Shown piece after piece: positions 1 through 11,520 of a stretch of DNA of 64,000 nt. The notes under the pieces were generated by a model. It searched no databases. It was not told the DNA's origin and saw only the letters and a program-made list of their open reading frames with translations. Position numbers and translations under genes: made by a program. The stretch lies in contig OY992539.1 in NCBI GenBank assembly GCA_963921195.1, positions 100,944,964 to 101,008,963 of the forward strand, written 5' to 3'. This DNA comes from Pegoplata infirma (taxonomy: Eukaryota; Arthropoda; Insecta; Diptera; Anthomyiidae). Every line of letters starts with the position of its first letter. Within the stretch, counting starts at the first letter, position 1.

Positions 1-655
1 GCCCAATTAGCTGATTGAACAAACTTCAAACTTTTAATATTATTGAAAATTGGCCAAACAACATACTGATATATTTTTAAAACAGGTTTAACGGGTTTTC
101 AACACGTGAATTTAAGGTGAAGCTAATCTGAAATTCACGGTTTTGCTAATAACTTTTAAACCACTGTACCGATTTGGCTGAAATTCGAAATGAACCAGGC
201 CAGGGGAACGACAAGAATATATGCCGGGCTTCAGCATCCTCAGAACTGCCTTTTGAAAGTTAGCTTGATTTTTATCTCGTAAATTCACGAAAAACCCTTG
301 ACGAAATTCAGTCATTTGCTCATAACTTTTGAACCACTGGACCGATTTCGCTGGATTGCAATACCAACCTGACCAGGTAAATGCCCAACATATATGCCAA
401 ACTTCAGGAGCCTCCGTAAAGTCTTTCAAAAGTTAGCGTGTTTTCAACAGACAGACAGACAGACAGACGGACAGACGGACGGACGGACGGACGGACGGAC
501 GGACGGACGGACATCGCTAGATCGTCTTAAAATCGATCGAGGATCATGAATATATATACTTTATGGGGTCCTAGACCAATATTTCGAGGTGTTACAAACG
601 GAATGACAAACTTATATATACCCTCTATCACTAGAGTGGAGGGTATAAAAAATCC
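1..655 (+). repeat. dispersed repeat copy (accepted fly repeat, 3' part)
   Basis: Contains TTGCTAATAACTTTTAAACC, the (CAGA)n/(GGAC)n run at 449-511, GACATCGCTAGATCG, GGGGTCCTAGACCAATATTTCG and the ending GAGGGTATAAAA. The same order of blocks recurs at 6045-6845, 32590-32770, 39597-40280, 47455-47950 and 49862-51095. No protein domain is recognised. Confidence 0.8.
449..511 (+). repeat. microsatellite (CAGA)n then (CGGA)n
   Basis: Tetranucleotide run of about 60 bp inside the dispersed repeat; shorter versions occur at the same site in other copies (for example 6717-6750). Confidence 0.95.
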
Positions 656-1309
656 GGGTATAAAAAGTTTTCCTGAAAAAATTTGGAAGCGGTAGGTGGT
701 GCAGTTGTCGACATAATTTAAGTTTTTGTATGGTTCAATTTAGCAGAAACTAACAAAATATATTTGTTTAACAAAAATAAGTTTCCCGATAAAATTTTAA
801 CCCGGAAGATGGCACTGGGGTAACGTTATTAACAAAATTCTTCATTTCAGTGAAATCTTAAAGCACTTGAATGAATGTGTCGTCATTAGAAATTTATGTA
901 TTTTTTATTTAGATATTCATATCTTAAGCGTGTTCGGAAAATGAAAAATTTTAGGGCATACCCCTAGAATGATGCTTAGTAAAGAGCTGATTACAGAAAA
1001 AATGCCTGCGATTTTTGTACTCCTGCCCAAAACATTAAATCATGATAATGTTTTGCGGAAGATTTGGGTGTACTTGCCAAAGCTTTGTTATTCCATGCAA
1101 AACGAATTGAAATATCAGTCGAGGACCCCATTAAAAAACCGAAAGAGCTGTACATTTCGTAAGTGAGTGCAAAAATAAGTGCAAAAAAGTGTTTTTACAT
1201 TTTGGAGAGTATAAAAGATTCGGCACCAAAGAATATAATACTCTCACTTGTTTTATGTACAATTGACAAACAAATGGAAAATTTTTATGCGAAAAGCTTA
1301 TACTTGGTG
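656..1309. other. no recognised feature
   Basis: AT-rich DNA without a supported gene or repeat. A 65-codon frame at 969-1166 has no recognisable domain and no splice or promoter context. Confidence 0.5.
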
Positions 1310-1960
1310 AAAAAGAAGTTTTGGTAATAAAAAAAGTTTATGTTACAAAAAAATTTTATGAACCCAAAATTTTTGGTTAAAAAAAATTTTGATGAAAAAA
1401 GTTTTTGATGAATTTTTTTGATGAAAAGAAAAATTTGTTGATGTAAAAAAAAAATTATGAAAAAAAATTTGGTGAGAAAAAAATTGATAAAAAAAAATTT
1501 GATAAAAAATTAAATGAAAAAAAAAATTGATGAAAAAGAATATTATAAAAAAAATTTATGAAAAACAAATTTTGATATAAAAAAAAAATATGGTGAAAAA
1601 AAAAAAAAAATAATGAAAAAAAAAATTTTGATAAAAAAACAAAATAATAGATGAAAAAAAATTTTTGATGAAAAAAAAAATTTATGAATAAAAAAATTAA
1701 TGAAAAAAAAATTTTGATGAAAAAAACAATTGATGAAAAAAAAATTTATAAAAAAAAAATTTGATAAAAAAAAATGATGAAAAAAAAGTTTGATGAAAAA
1801 AAAATTTATAAAAAAAAAAATTGATGAAAAAAAAGTTTGATGAAAAAAAAAAATTGATGAAAAAAAAAAATTTGATGGAAAAAAAAAAATTTATGGAAAA
1901 AAAATTGATGAAAAAAAAAAAAAAAATTTTGATGAAAAAAAAACTTTATGAAAAATTTTT
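1310..1960 (+). repeat. A-rich low-complexity array of TTTGATGAAAAAAAAA-like units
   Basis: Dozens of imperfect units of about 13-25 bp (GATGAAAAAAAAATTT). The lysine-rich 77-codon frame across it is a by-product of the repeat. Confidence 0.9.
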
Positions 1961-2130
1961 TTTTTTGTTGAAAGATAATTTTGTTACTTTTTATTCACCA
2001 GCTGGTGAAAAACGGTTTTATTCACCACGAGGTGAATTATTATCCAAGTTATAAACCTAAGTTATTAAAATTTTTGGTTTTAAGAAAATGAAAATGGTAA
2101 TTCTATAGTATATATAGTAATTCTATATAT

Positions 2131-3216
2131 GGGGCAAAACGCGTCAACGGTCCACACCCAAAAACAAATGTTGTCCGATTCAAGTATAATTTTGGCAAAA
2201 TATTAGGTTAATGATAGGTAGTATAAATTACAAATATAAAATTTTTTGTTGAAATATTGGCAGGGTTACAGGGTTGGGAAATTTTGATGTTTTTGAAAAG
2301 AATATATTTTGGTGAATTTTAATTAACACTTTGATGAAACAAAAATTATAATTTAAAAAACTAATTTTAAAGTATTTTTGATGGCCTTTAAAATTGCATT
2401 TGTGTTTTTTTTAAAAAAAATAAATTTGACCTTAAAATTCAAGGTCAAAATATTAAATTGTAATTATCTTATAAGGGTCGCACTTTTAATTTTTTTTCAC
2501 TAAGCCCATTAGAAAGCTTGACATTTTTTTTAATTTCGGTTTTTTAAAAAAAAAATGGTATGTATGATACTTTATGAGAAATCAATTTTTTAGGAGTATA
2601 TAACACTCAAATTGTACTGAAATCGCTTTAATCTGCATATAATAACAACAACAAAAATCAATGCTTAGATAAAGTGTGCGTTGTAAACACACACAACAAT
2701 CGTTGCACGCATAAAAAATAAAGAAATCAGTACAGTTTGGGTGTTACGTACTTGTAAAAAAATTGATTTCTCATAAAGTATCATACATACCATTTTTTTT
2801 TTAAAAACCGAAATTAAAAAAAAATTCCATCTTTCTAGTGGGTTTAGTGAAAAAAATCTAAAAGTGCGACCCTTATAAGATAATTACAATTTAATATTTT
2901 GACCTTGAATTTAAAGGTCAAATTTATTTTTTTCAAAAAAAACACAAATGTCATTTTAAAGACCGTCAGAAATACTTTAAAAGTCGTTTTTAAAATTATA
3001 ATTTTTGTTTCATCAAAATGTTAATTAAAATTCACCAAAATATGTTCTTTTCAAAAACATCAAAACTTTCCAACCCTGTAACTCTGCCAATATTTCATCA
3101 AAAAATTTTATATTTGTAATTTAGAATACCTATCATTAACCTACTATTTTACAAAAATTATACTTAAATTGGACAACATTTGTTTTTTGGTGTGGACCTT
3201 TGACGCGTTTTGCCCC
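2131..3216. mobile_element. 1.1-kb palindromic element with GGGGCAAAACGCGTC ends
   Basis: Left GGGGCAAAACGCGTCAA pairs with right TTGACGCGTTTTGCCCC allowing small differences, and arms of roughly 490 bp remain complementary toward a centre near 2640-2720. ATAT flanks both ends (2127-2130, 3217-3220). No ORF. The terminal G and the ATAT duplication match the GAGGCATTCC elements, although the interiors differ. Confidence 0.85.
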
Positions 3217-3349
3217 ATATAGTCAAACTGAGTTGGCGTCCTGCAACTTTTTTAAAATTAGACACCAGCCTAAAAACATAATCATGTTAAAAAAATTAAA
3301 AAATTCCAGCACTAAAAGTTTGCATACGTAGTGCATTTGGCAAAGAAAA

Positions 3350-3750
3350 AATATTTTTTTTATTTTTAAAATTAGTGCCAAAAGTTTCGTTAGGTAGAGT
3401 ACATTCTGGAAAAAATATTTGTAAAGTTTTCATGGAGCAATTTTGGTCCAACACATCGTTTTGAAATTTTGAAAAGGTTTAATTTATTATATATTTTTTT
3501 AAGTCTTTGTAAAAACCGGAGTTTGTAAGAGTTCTTTTAAGATTTTGTATAAAACGGAGTTTATGTTCATGCCTTTGTATAAAAAGCAGTTTTTTACAAA
3601 AACTTAAAAAAATATGTAATAAATTATGCATCTTCGAAGTTTCAAAACGTTGTGCTGGACTAAAATTGTTCCATGAAAACTTTACAAATATTTTTTCCAG
3701 AATGTACTCTTCCTAACGAAACTTTTAGCACCAATTTAAAAGAAAAAAAT
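3350..3750. repeat. palindrome of about 400 bp
   Basis: The left arm has TTAGTGCCAAAAGTTTCG and GTACATTCTGG; the complementary right arm has CCAGAATGTAC and CGAAACTTTTAGCACCAA. The centre is near 3550. It abuts the following inverted tandem array and may be one end of the same foldback element. Confidence 0.8.
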
Positions 3751-3779
3751 ATATTTTTTTTTGACAAAAAATTTTCATA

Positions 3780-5115
3780 CGAAAAATCGAATTTTAATGT
3801 TTTCTGGCCACTTTGCCTCGGAAAAAATTGAAAATTTTTTCAGAGAAAAAAAATATTTTTTTTAAAGTAAATTTTATATATTTAACGTATTTTGGTTTAC
3901 TTTAAGATTAAGAAAAAAATAAAAAAAAAAATCTAAAAAAAAATTTCATACGAAAAATCGATTTTTTAATGTTTTTTGGTCACTTTGGCCTGCAAAATTC
4001 TTCAGATATAAAATTGTTTTTTTTTTTTAAGTTAATTTTATATTTTTACCGTATTTTGGTTTGCATTAAGATTTAGCGCCAGTTTACAGAAGGCGAACGC
4101 TACACACGAACGAAAATTTTACATGTATTTTGTTGTTGTTACAATAACAAAACACATGCAAAATTTTCGTTCGTGTGTAGCGTTCGCCTTCTGTAAACTG
4201 GCACTTAGAAAAAACTAAAAAAAATTCTGAAAAAAAAATTTCATACGAAAAATAGATTTTTTAATGTTTTCGGGCCATTTTGGCCTCGGAAAAAATTTAA
4301 AATTTTTTCAAAGTAAGAAATTATTTATTTTTTAAGTCAATTTTATACTTTTAACGTATTTTGGTTTGTTTAAGATTTAAAACAAAATGCTAAAAAAAAT
4401 TTCTCACACGAGAAATCGATTTTTTAATGTTTTTTTTGGTCACTTTGGCCTCGGAAAATATTGAAAAATTCTTCAGAGAAAAAACTTTTTTTTTTTAAGT
4501 TAATTTTATATTTCTAACGTATTTTGGTTTGCTTTAAGATTTAGAAAAAAAAAAATAAAAAAAATTAAAAAAAAAGTTTTCATACGAAATATCGATTTTT
4601 TAATGTTTTTTCCGAGGACAAAGTGACCAAAAACCATTAAAAAATCGATTTTTCGTATGAAATTTTTTTTTTTATTTTTTCTAAATCTTAAAGCAAACCA
4701 AAATACGTTAAAAATATAAAATTAACTTAAAAAAAAAATTATTTTTTCTCTGAAGAATTTTTCAATTTTTTCAGAGGCCAAAGTGACCAAAAAACATTAA
4801 AAAATCGATTTTTCGTATGAAAATTTTTTGTTTTTTTTTCGAAATCTTAAAGCAAACCCAAATACGATAAAAATATAAAATTAACTTAAAAAACAATAAT
4901 TTTATCTCTGAAGAATTTTTCAATTTTTTCCGAGGCCAAAGTGACCAAAAACTTTAAAAAATCGGCTTTTCGTATGAAAAATTTTTTTTATATTTTTTTT
5001 TATTTTTTTCTAAATCTTAAAGCAAACCAAAATACGTTAAAAATATAAAATTAACTTAAAAAAAAATTATTTTATCTCTGAAAAATTTTTCAATTTTTTC
5101 CGAGGCCAATGTGGC
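3780..5115. repeat. inverted tandem array: about five forward and three reverse units of about 170 bp
   Basis: Forward units carry AAAATCGATTTTTTAATG, TTTTGGTCACTTTGGCC, TTCTTCAGA and AACGTATTTTGGTTTGC; starts are near 3781, 3951, 4246, 4409 and 4585. The orientation flips at about 4612 and reverse units follow near 4640, 4800 and 4960. The second forward unit is split by a hairpin element at 4077-4204. Confidence 0.85.
4077..4204. mobile_element. tiny hairpin element (about 125 bp) with near-perfect arms
   Basis: Arms of about 57 bp beginning GCCAGTTTACAGAAGG and ending in its complement fold around a loop of GTTGTTGTTACAATAAC. It interrupts a tandem unit at AGATTTAG/AAAAA and is flanked by TTAG (4073-4076, 4205-4208). 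The near-perfect arms suggest recent origin. Non-coding. Confidence 0.85.
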
Positions 5116-5580
5116 TTCCGAAAAGCTCTTTTTTCTCATTAGATATTTTTCGATTTTCACCATGATGAATATTTATTTTTTTAAACAAAAAATTTAATTT
5201 TTTTTTTTAGAAAACATTTTGAACTACAAAAATAAATATTTTAATGAAAACAAATAAAAAAAAAAACGTTTACAGTGTAAGAAATTACAACTGAGTTAGA
5301 AAAAGTTAAAAATGGATTGCTTAAGTTCGTGCTTAACGATAACATATGGGTAATGAAATGTAATATGATTTACGCCTTCTTTTCTCCCTAAATGTACGTT
5401 TAAATAGCTGATTTTAATCTGACACATCTTACAGTGTTAATCGATGAGTGCTGATCTCGACTCATCTCGACATCTCTACTTAACCTGTGTTGACAATTAA
5501 TTTTTTCCGATTTTCTCATTGTACAGAAAAAGATATTATTTCTCAGAAATAATTAATATGGACTCACACCGAAGTAAATA
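5116..5580. other. no recognised feature
   Basis: AT-rich DNA after the inverted array. No gene, RNA or clear repeat seen. Confidence 0.5.
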
Positions 5581-5584
5581 AAAA

Positions 5585-5721
5585 CTTCAGTTGTAAATTT
5601 ACAATTTTAATGGTAAAAAACTTGTAAAATTACAAGGAATTCTTGTCAAATAGGAAGAAGCAAAAAATAAAAATACCAAGTTTTTTTTACCATCTTACAA
5701 TGTTTTTTTTTTTTTTGAGTG
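5585..5721. mobile_element. partial MITE, CACTNAAAA family
   Basis: Shares TTGTAAAATTACAAGGAATT and TCTTGTCAAATAGGA with the copies at 16762 and 33059 and has the right terminus TTTTTTTTTTGAGTG. The left part is missing. Confidence 0.6.
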
Positions 5722-5837
5722 AAAAATATTTTTTTTTGACAAAATACACTGAAATACGATTGCGAAGTTTAACCGCTTGTAGGGGGTGGGGGTCAAATAT
5801 AGACTCCATATTTGCAGTTCCGGCTACAGCTTTTGGG

Positions 5838-5860
5838 TTTGGGGGGGGGGGGGGGGGGGA
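5838..5860 (+). repeat. poly-G run
   Basis: About 20 consecutive Gs after GGGTTT, unusual in this AT-rich context; length may be unreliable in assembly. Confidence 0.9.
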
Positions 5861-6044
5861 ATTTTGTTCTTTACTTCGAAAAAAAATCATAAAGTCACCT
5901 TTGTTGACGAGAAAAAAAAGGGATTCGTTTTTTTTTTTTAAAAGGTGATGGGAAAGTTAAATTTATTAGTTTTTGCCGAAGGGGGTTTGTTTTTCATGAT
6001 CATATTTCTTTTAGAATATTTTTTTTACAAAAAAAAACAAGTAA

Positions 6045-6845
6045 GAAAGTTATAGTCGGTCAAGACCGAACATATGATACCCTACACCAGTGTTTTCCTG
6101 GAAATGGGTCTCAAGTCCAAACATGGACCGATTGGATCTGTCTTTTGTTAGATCTTTATTTAGTGTAGAAAACACACACAGATCAAATTTTAGCGGAATT
6201 GGTTTATTTTTTTGTCAATAGACCTATTTAACTGAATATCGGTCGAAATTTTTATATGGGGGACTAAGTCCACAAATGGCCCAATTATATTCCGATTTGT
6301 TTAGGTTACTAAAGTACACGTTTAACACCTAAAAAAAACATTGTTATCAAATATTTCCGTTTTAATGAATTTTGAGGGAATTATGTGAATATCGGGAGGG
6401 TGGTTTGTATGGGGACTACCAGAAGGACTGACCCGATTCTTTTGAAATTTGGAATGATGATTCGTGCATACATTATTTCGTGCATACATTGATTACTTTC
6501 TAAATTTCAAAGCGATATCTATTATAATACGGTTATTAGAGTCATTTAAGCCGAATCCAAAGGGGGCGTTTGTGTGGGGGCTAGGTCTTAACATGGACCG
6601 ATTTTCTCCAATTTCAATAGGCTTCGTTCTTGGGCCAAAAGATGCTTAAGCTTCAAATTTCAAGTCAATTGATTGAAAATTGCGACATGTATCGTGCTTA
6701 AACCGATAGGTGGATAGACGGACGGACAGACGGAACGACAGACGGACGGACATCGCTAAATCGACTCATAAAGTAATTCTGAGTCGATCGGTATACCTGA
6801 AGGTAGGTCTAGGACCAATATTTCGGGTAGTTACAAACATCAGCA
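6045..6845 (+). repeat. dispersed repeat copy starting CAAGTAAGAAAG
   Basis: Starts with CAAGTAAGAAAGTTATAGTC and GGTCAAGACCGAACATATGATACCCTACACC, and ends with the GGACGGAC run, GACATCGCTAAATCGAC and GGACCAATATTTCGGG. This start is a pattern known from many higher-fly genomes. A 61-codon frame within it is not supported. Confidence 0.8.
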
Positions 6846-6899
6846 CAAACTCATTAAAAAAATGATCTAATCTATATTTTTCGTATACATAAGAAGATA

Positions 6900-7850
6900 A
6901 TTTTTTAATAGAAGAAATTCTCCCTATATAGAAAAAAACAGATGTTGAGACATTTTCCGTGAAAAAATTATTTTTAATAGGGAAAATGTCTCAGAATATA
7001 GGACTTTTCTTTACGAAAAATGTCTAAGAATCTGAGTCTATTTTCGTATAAAAAAAATTTTCAGATTTTTTAAAGAAATTTAAATGAAAATTGTATATTT
7101 TTCGTATACATAAGAAGAGTCTAAATCTGAGAATTTTTTAATAGAAGAAATTCTTCCTTCATAGAAAATATCAGATTTTGAGACATTTCGTGATTTTTTT
7201 TTATAGGAAAAATGTCTCAGAATATAAGACTTCTTCTTTACGAAAAGTGTCTCAGAAACTGAGACATGATAGAAAAATTTGTATATTCTAAGAATTTTTT
7301 TCCACAGAAAAAGTCTCAGATTCTGAGACATTTTACTATAGAAAAAGTCTCATATTTTAAAAATTTTTAGATTCTGAGACCTTTTTTCTATAGAAAAAGT
7401 CGTAGATTCTTCGACCTTTTTCCAATAGAAAAAGTCTCATATTCTAACACCTTTTTCCTCAAGAAAAAGTTTCAAATTTTGAGATCTTATTCCTTAAGAA
7501 AAAGGCTCAGATTCTCAGACCTTTTCCCTAAAGAAAAAGTCTCAGATTCTGAGAGCTTTTTCTTATGTAGAAAAAGTTTTAAATTCTGGCACTTTTTCTC
7601 TAAAGAAGAAGTGACACATTCTGAGACTTTTTTCTCATTCTGAAATCTTTTCCGATTCTAAGACACTCTTCCTTTCTATAGGAAAAAGTCGGAGATTCTG
7701 CGACCCTTTCCTAAAGAAAAAGTCCAAGATTCGGAAAAGTTTTTCCTATAGAAAACGTCTCAGACTTTTTCCTATAGAAAGGTCATAGATTCTGAGACCT
7801 GTTTCCTATAGAAAAAGTTTGAGATTCTGAGACCTTATTACTATTTATTA
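6900..7850. repeat. minisatellite of self-complementary units (TCTCAGATTCTGAGACC)
   Basis: Some 20 or more imperfect copies of a unit of about 35-40 bp, AGAAAAAGTCTCAGATTC then TGAGACCTTTTTCCTAT. Each unit is itself a short palindrome. Scattered pieces recur at 15060-15230, 26400-26680, 57060-57205 and 62525-62600. Confidence 0.9.
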
Positions 7851-9160
7851 CTGTTTTTTTTTTAGTTTTCCCATCATCAGCTCTCGAAGGAGCATAATTT
7901 TTTTCCTGTTGCCTTATTTTCTGGGTCATTTTAACACTTATTTCTCTCATTGAAAACTGGCAGTTTTCGATCGACCCATCCTAATGTATAACCAAGTATT
8001 TAGAAAGTTTTATTTTTTTTGTTTTTGTATCTATTATTCTTTATTTGGTATTTTAGGATTTAAATCATTTTCTGTCTAAAACTTGTTGTGGTATAGAATA
8101 TTTTTTTTTTTTGTTTGAAACTTATGGTCATTATTTTTTTGGTTTAAATACTATAATTTGTTGCTAATTTGTAAGTTTTCTCTATTGTGCATTGAAAATC
8201 CTAACAAGAATTTTCCAATGTATGTGAAATATTTTCCGATAAAATTATTGTGTTGGTTTTAATGCCATAATTTGTTATGGATAGAAAAAAGCGTTCGAGT
8301 GTGTTTATAAATCTAATAGGGTGGACGCAATTGTTTTTTTTTTTAATTTTGGAAAAATTGGAAGGCGGAATAAAAATTTTAATTTTTTGTATTTTTATAG
8401 ATGCCCAAATTTTATTTAATCAAAGCCCACAGAAGGTGTCTAATGACCTCCCATCTTCATAAAATTGTAGCTGCAGTTTTTCGAGATTTATTCCTTTAAT
8501 TCAAAAAAAGAATCTTATTTTGATCCACCCTATTGTTCATATGATAAAATATGTTTATTTATTATTGGGTTTTTATGTTCGTATTCGCATTCATTATTAT
8601 TGCATGTATAAATTTAACTGTAATATACAATATTTATTTGTGGCTATAAGTGGTAAAGTTTGGTGGCCTTTTAATTAGATATTAAATGAAAAATGAACCA
8701 CAATAATAATGACCAGCCAGGTAATACATAATGCATACAAATATATGAAATTTTATAAATTTTGTATTTGAATGGATATAAATTTACGCAATACCACAAA
8801 ACATTTTTTGGTTTATAGCAATATAATGCGACGTACGTATCCCATGGGACCAATGACTGTTTGAGTTGAAAATCGAATGTAATTTGATTTAATAAAAGGT
8901 TTTAGATATTTTCCGAAGTCAGATATATTTTTTGAAGTCCGAAATATTTTCCGATGTGAAACAATTAATATGGGTTCAAGCTAAAAAATGTAAAACTACA
9001 ATTAATTTTCAAAAATTATAGACGTTTCTGGTGTTCCTATACCGGTTTTAAACGCTTCCAGTTATAGGAGTTGTTCTTCAGTAGAATTTTTAATGTCGGC
9101 TTGTTTCGATAATGGTTATCATTTTTCTCATATTTGATATTTTTATAAACATGTATACTA
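7851..9160. other. mostly unassigned AT-rich DNA
   Basis: No supported gene. One small inverted-end element at 8316-8533 is listed separately. The remainder, including 8540-9160, shows nothing recognisable. Confidence 0.5.
8316..8533. mobile_element. small MITE with TAGGGTGGA ends
   Basis: Left ATAGGGTGGACGCAATT and right TTTGATCCACCCTAT are inverted, enclosing about 200 bp of non-coding DNA. Similar TAGGGTGG and TAGAGTG ends occur at 9162, 16063 and 23986. Confidence 0.55.
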
Positions 9161-9267
9161 GGGTGGCACGAATAATGAATTTTTTCGAATTTCGTCGATC
9201 GCCGGAAGAATTATGGTTCGTTTTGGTCTAAAAACTATATGCCTAAATTTTGAGCCAAATCAGGCAA

Positions 9268-9440
9268 AGTTGGTAGCGTGCTAGCCTTGCAACGTGGGGG
9301 TCGTGGGTTCGATTCCCACCAGAAGCCTTGGTTTTTTTCGCTACAACGAGATGACGGTCATTGTTACCAGTTCTCGGTTAGGTTGAATTTATTAAAAATA
9401 AATGGAAAGAATAAATAAAAATAATTGATCATATGATCAA
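9268..9440 (+). mobile_element. tRNA-derived SINE, copy 1
   Basis: TTGGTAGCGTGCTAGCC (box A region) and GGTTCGATTCC (box B, 9306-9316) form an internal RNA polymerase III promoter. It is followed by a tRNA-unrelated body (CTACAACGAGATGACGG, TCATTGTTACCAGTTCTCGG) shared with 54912-55106, and an A-rich tail ending TGATCATATGATCAAA. Because the body and tail are conserved in a second copy, it is a SINE and not a tRNA gene. The 5' end is shorter than in copy 2. It sits at the edge of a palindromic element. Confidence 0.85.
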
Positions 9441-10475
9441 AACTATTATATATCGTCCATTCCACCAGACATTTGGTGATTTTGGGCATTTTTTGACCGA
9501 TGGTCATCCGATTTTTGTTATTTTTTGCATACAGATACTCTATGGAGCCAATTTCAAATTTTATCCATCAGATCGAAAATATTCGAAAAACTCGCGATTT
9601 TATTCACGATTTTCGTTTTTAAAAAAGTAAAAATCTGTGTAACTTAGAGCAGCTGTCCATTATTAGGAGGACATTATTTTGTAGTAAAAATTTTAAACTT
9701 TTCGAATATGATAATTAAAAAAAAAAAATAAAGGGGTAAAAGTTTTGAAAAATGCACTTTAAAACTGCATTTGCATTTAAAATGCATTTTCGAAACGCCA
9801 AAATTTTTGCGGTCATTATATGCAAAAAATAGACAAAAAAACCTTTCTAATGTGCATAAAAGCAATAATATACGATTCGTATTTTTGAAAATATAACGGT
9901 TTATAAACATGTCTTTTTACATGATTTTGGTAAAATTTAAAAAATAAAAATTTTTATAAGGGAAACTTAAGGAAGTATTTTTTTAAAAAAAATATTAAAA
10001 ATAGCATACATTCTCGTTCCATTGTAATGAAAACATTTTTTTGTAGCAAAAATTCTAAATTTTCCAAATATGCTAATTAAAAAAAAATTAAATGGGGAAA
10101 AAGTTTCGCAAAATGCACTTCAAAACTGCATTTGCATATAAAATGCACTTTTAAACCACCAATATTTTTTCAATTTATTGGATATTAAAATAGACTTTAA
10201 TACCATTCGTATGTGCTATAGGTTGTTAAAATGCGATAAGTAGTTTAGGAAATACAGCAGCTCAAAGTTACACAGATTTTGCATTTTTTTTACTTTTTTA
10301 AAAACGAAAATCGTGAATAAAATCGCGAGTTTTTCGAATATTTTCGATTTGATGGATGAAATTTGAAATTGGCTACATAGAGAATCTGTATGAAAAATAT
10401 AACAAAAATCGGAAGACCCTCGGTCATATTTTTTTAAATGTCTCATGGAATGGACGATATATATTATATCAGGCA
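9440..10475. mobile_element. palindromic element of about 1 kb
   Basis: The left arm ATATATCGTCCATTCCA, CAGATACTCTATGGAGCC, CGCGATTTTATTCACG pairs with the right arm CGTGAATAAAATCGCG, GGCTACATAGAGAATCTG and TGGAATGGACGATATAT. The centre is near 9960. The reading frames in both arms are mirror images without a domain. Confidence 0.8.
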
Positions 10476-10681
10476 AAATAAACCCGTGCATTTTTCGGAT
10501 AAAGTTTTGACCTAAAAACAAATTTTTCCTATAGAAACCAAAAATTTTTTTTGACTTTTCAATTTTTTTTGTTTACCCGGTGAAAAATGTTCGTATATGG
10601 AAATATAAACGAGGATATATGGCTACATATATGAAGATATATGAAAATATATGGACACATAAACTCAAAAAAAAATGTAAT

Positions 10682-11217
10682 CCCTAGTAAAAAAAGAAAA
10701 AAAGTTCATGACTAATTATATCCCAAATATGGCGGATACAATTACTTTAATAATTATCTACGGGTATATTTCATGATCTAGCGGGATAACCTTATATATA
10801 ATGTGATACGTGAATTGGGTATATATAATTATATCAGTTGGAGAAAACTAATACGATTAAATATAATTTAAAACCATTATGACTAATAATATATTGCTCC
10901 TTATAACGTCATATAAGTTGGATAACATTATATATAATCATATGCACTTTATATAACGTTATATACACAAATATGTTCTTTATGTAGAGCAATATCTAAC
11001 CATATATATTTTTGTCTTATAGTCTCAATTTATTTAATATTGTATCAATCCGGATCAAACTGATAATACCAGATAGACCCATTTTACGTATCATATTATA
11101 TATAAGACTATCTGTTCAGATCATGTAGGATAACTGAAGATAATATTTGAAACAATTGTGTCCACCATATTTGGGATCTAATTTGTCACGACTATATATA
11201 ACTCTTGTTTACTCGGG
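10682..11217. mobile_element. MITE, 536 bp, ends CCC(T/G)AGTAAA
   Basis: Imperfect inverted ends of about 55 bp: left CCCTAGTAAAAAAAG with ATCCCAAATATGGCGG, right CCACCATATTTGGGAT with CTTGTTTACTCGGG. The end sequence resembles the element at 58228. The interior is rich in TATATAA. Non-coding. Confidence 0.7.
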
Positions 11218-11245
11218 ATGTAAGCAAAAAAATCTTGTAAGCCTA

Positions 11246-11520
11246 CACTAAAAAAAAAACTTGTAAAGTTACCAAAAAATCTCGTAATATTACGAGGCTA
11301 TTCTCGTAAAATAGGAGGTAGGTAAAATTCTCGTAAAATTAAGAGGATTTCCTCGTAATTTTGAATGCGCCAAAAATTGAAGAAATAACCAATTGTATTA
11401 GTAAAAATATTGTTTTAAAACCGGAAAAATTAAAAAAAAGGTAAACTTACAAGAACAAATTGTAAATATGTTTAAAAAAATGGTAAAATTACAAAAAAAA
11501 AAATTTTTTTTGTAAATCCG
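11246..11520 (+). mobile_element. partial MITE, CACTNAAAA family
   Basis: Starts after TA with CACTAAAAAAAAAACTTGT and carries CTCGTAAAATTAAGAGG-type inverted motifs like the copies at 16762 and 33059. The right terminus is not clear. Confidence 0.55.

Noticed and set aside
1821..2054. 77-codon lysine-rich frame
   Set aside because: Translation of the GATGAAAAAAAA low-complexity array.
9268..9335. tRNA gene with box A and box B
   Set aside because: The body and tail downstream recur in a second copy at 54912, and cloverleaf stems are imperfect, so it is a SINE.
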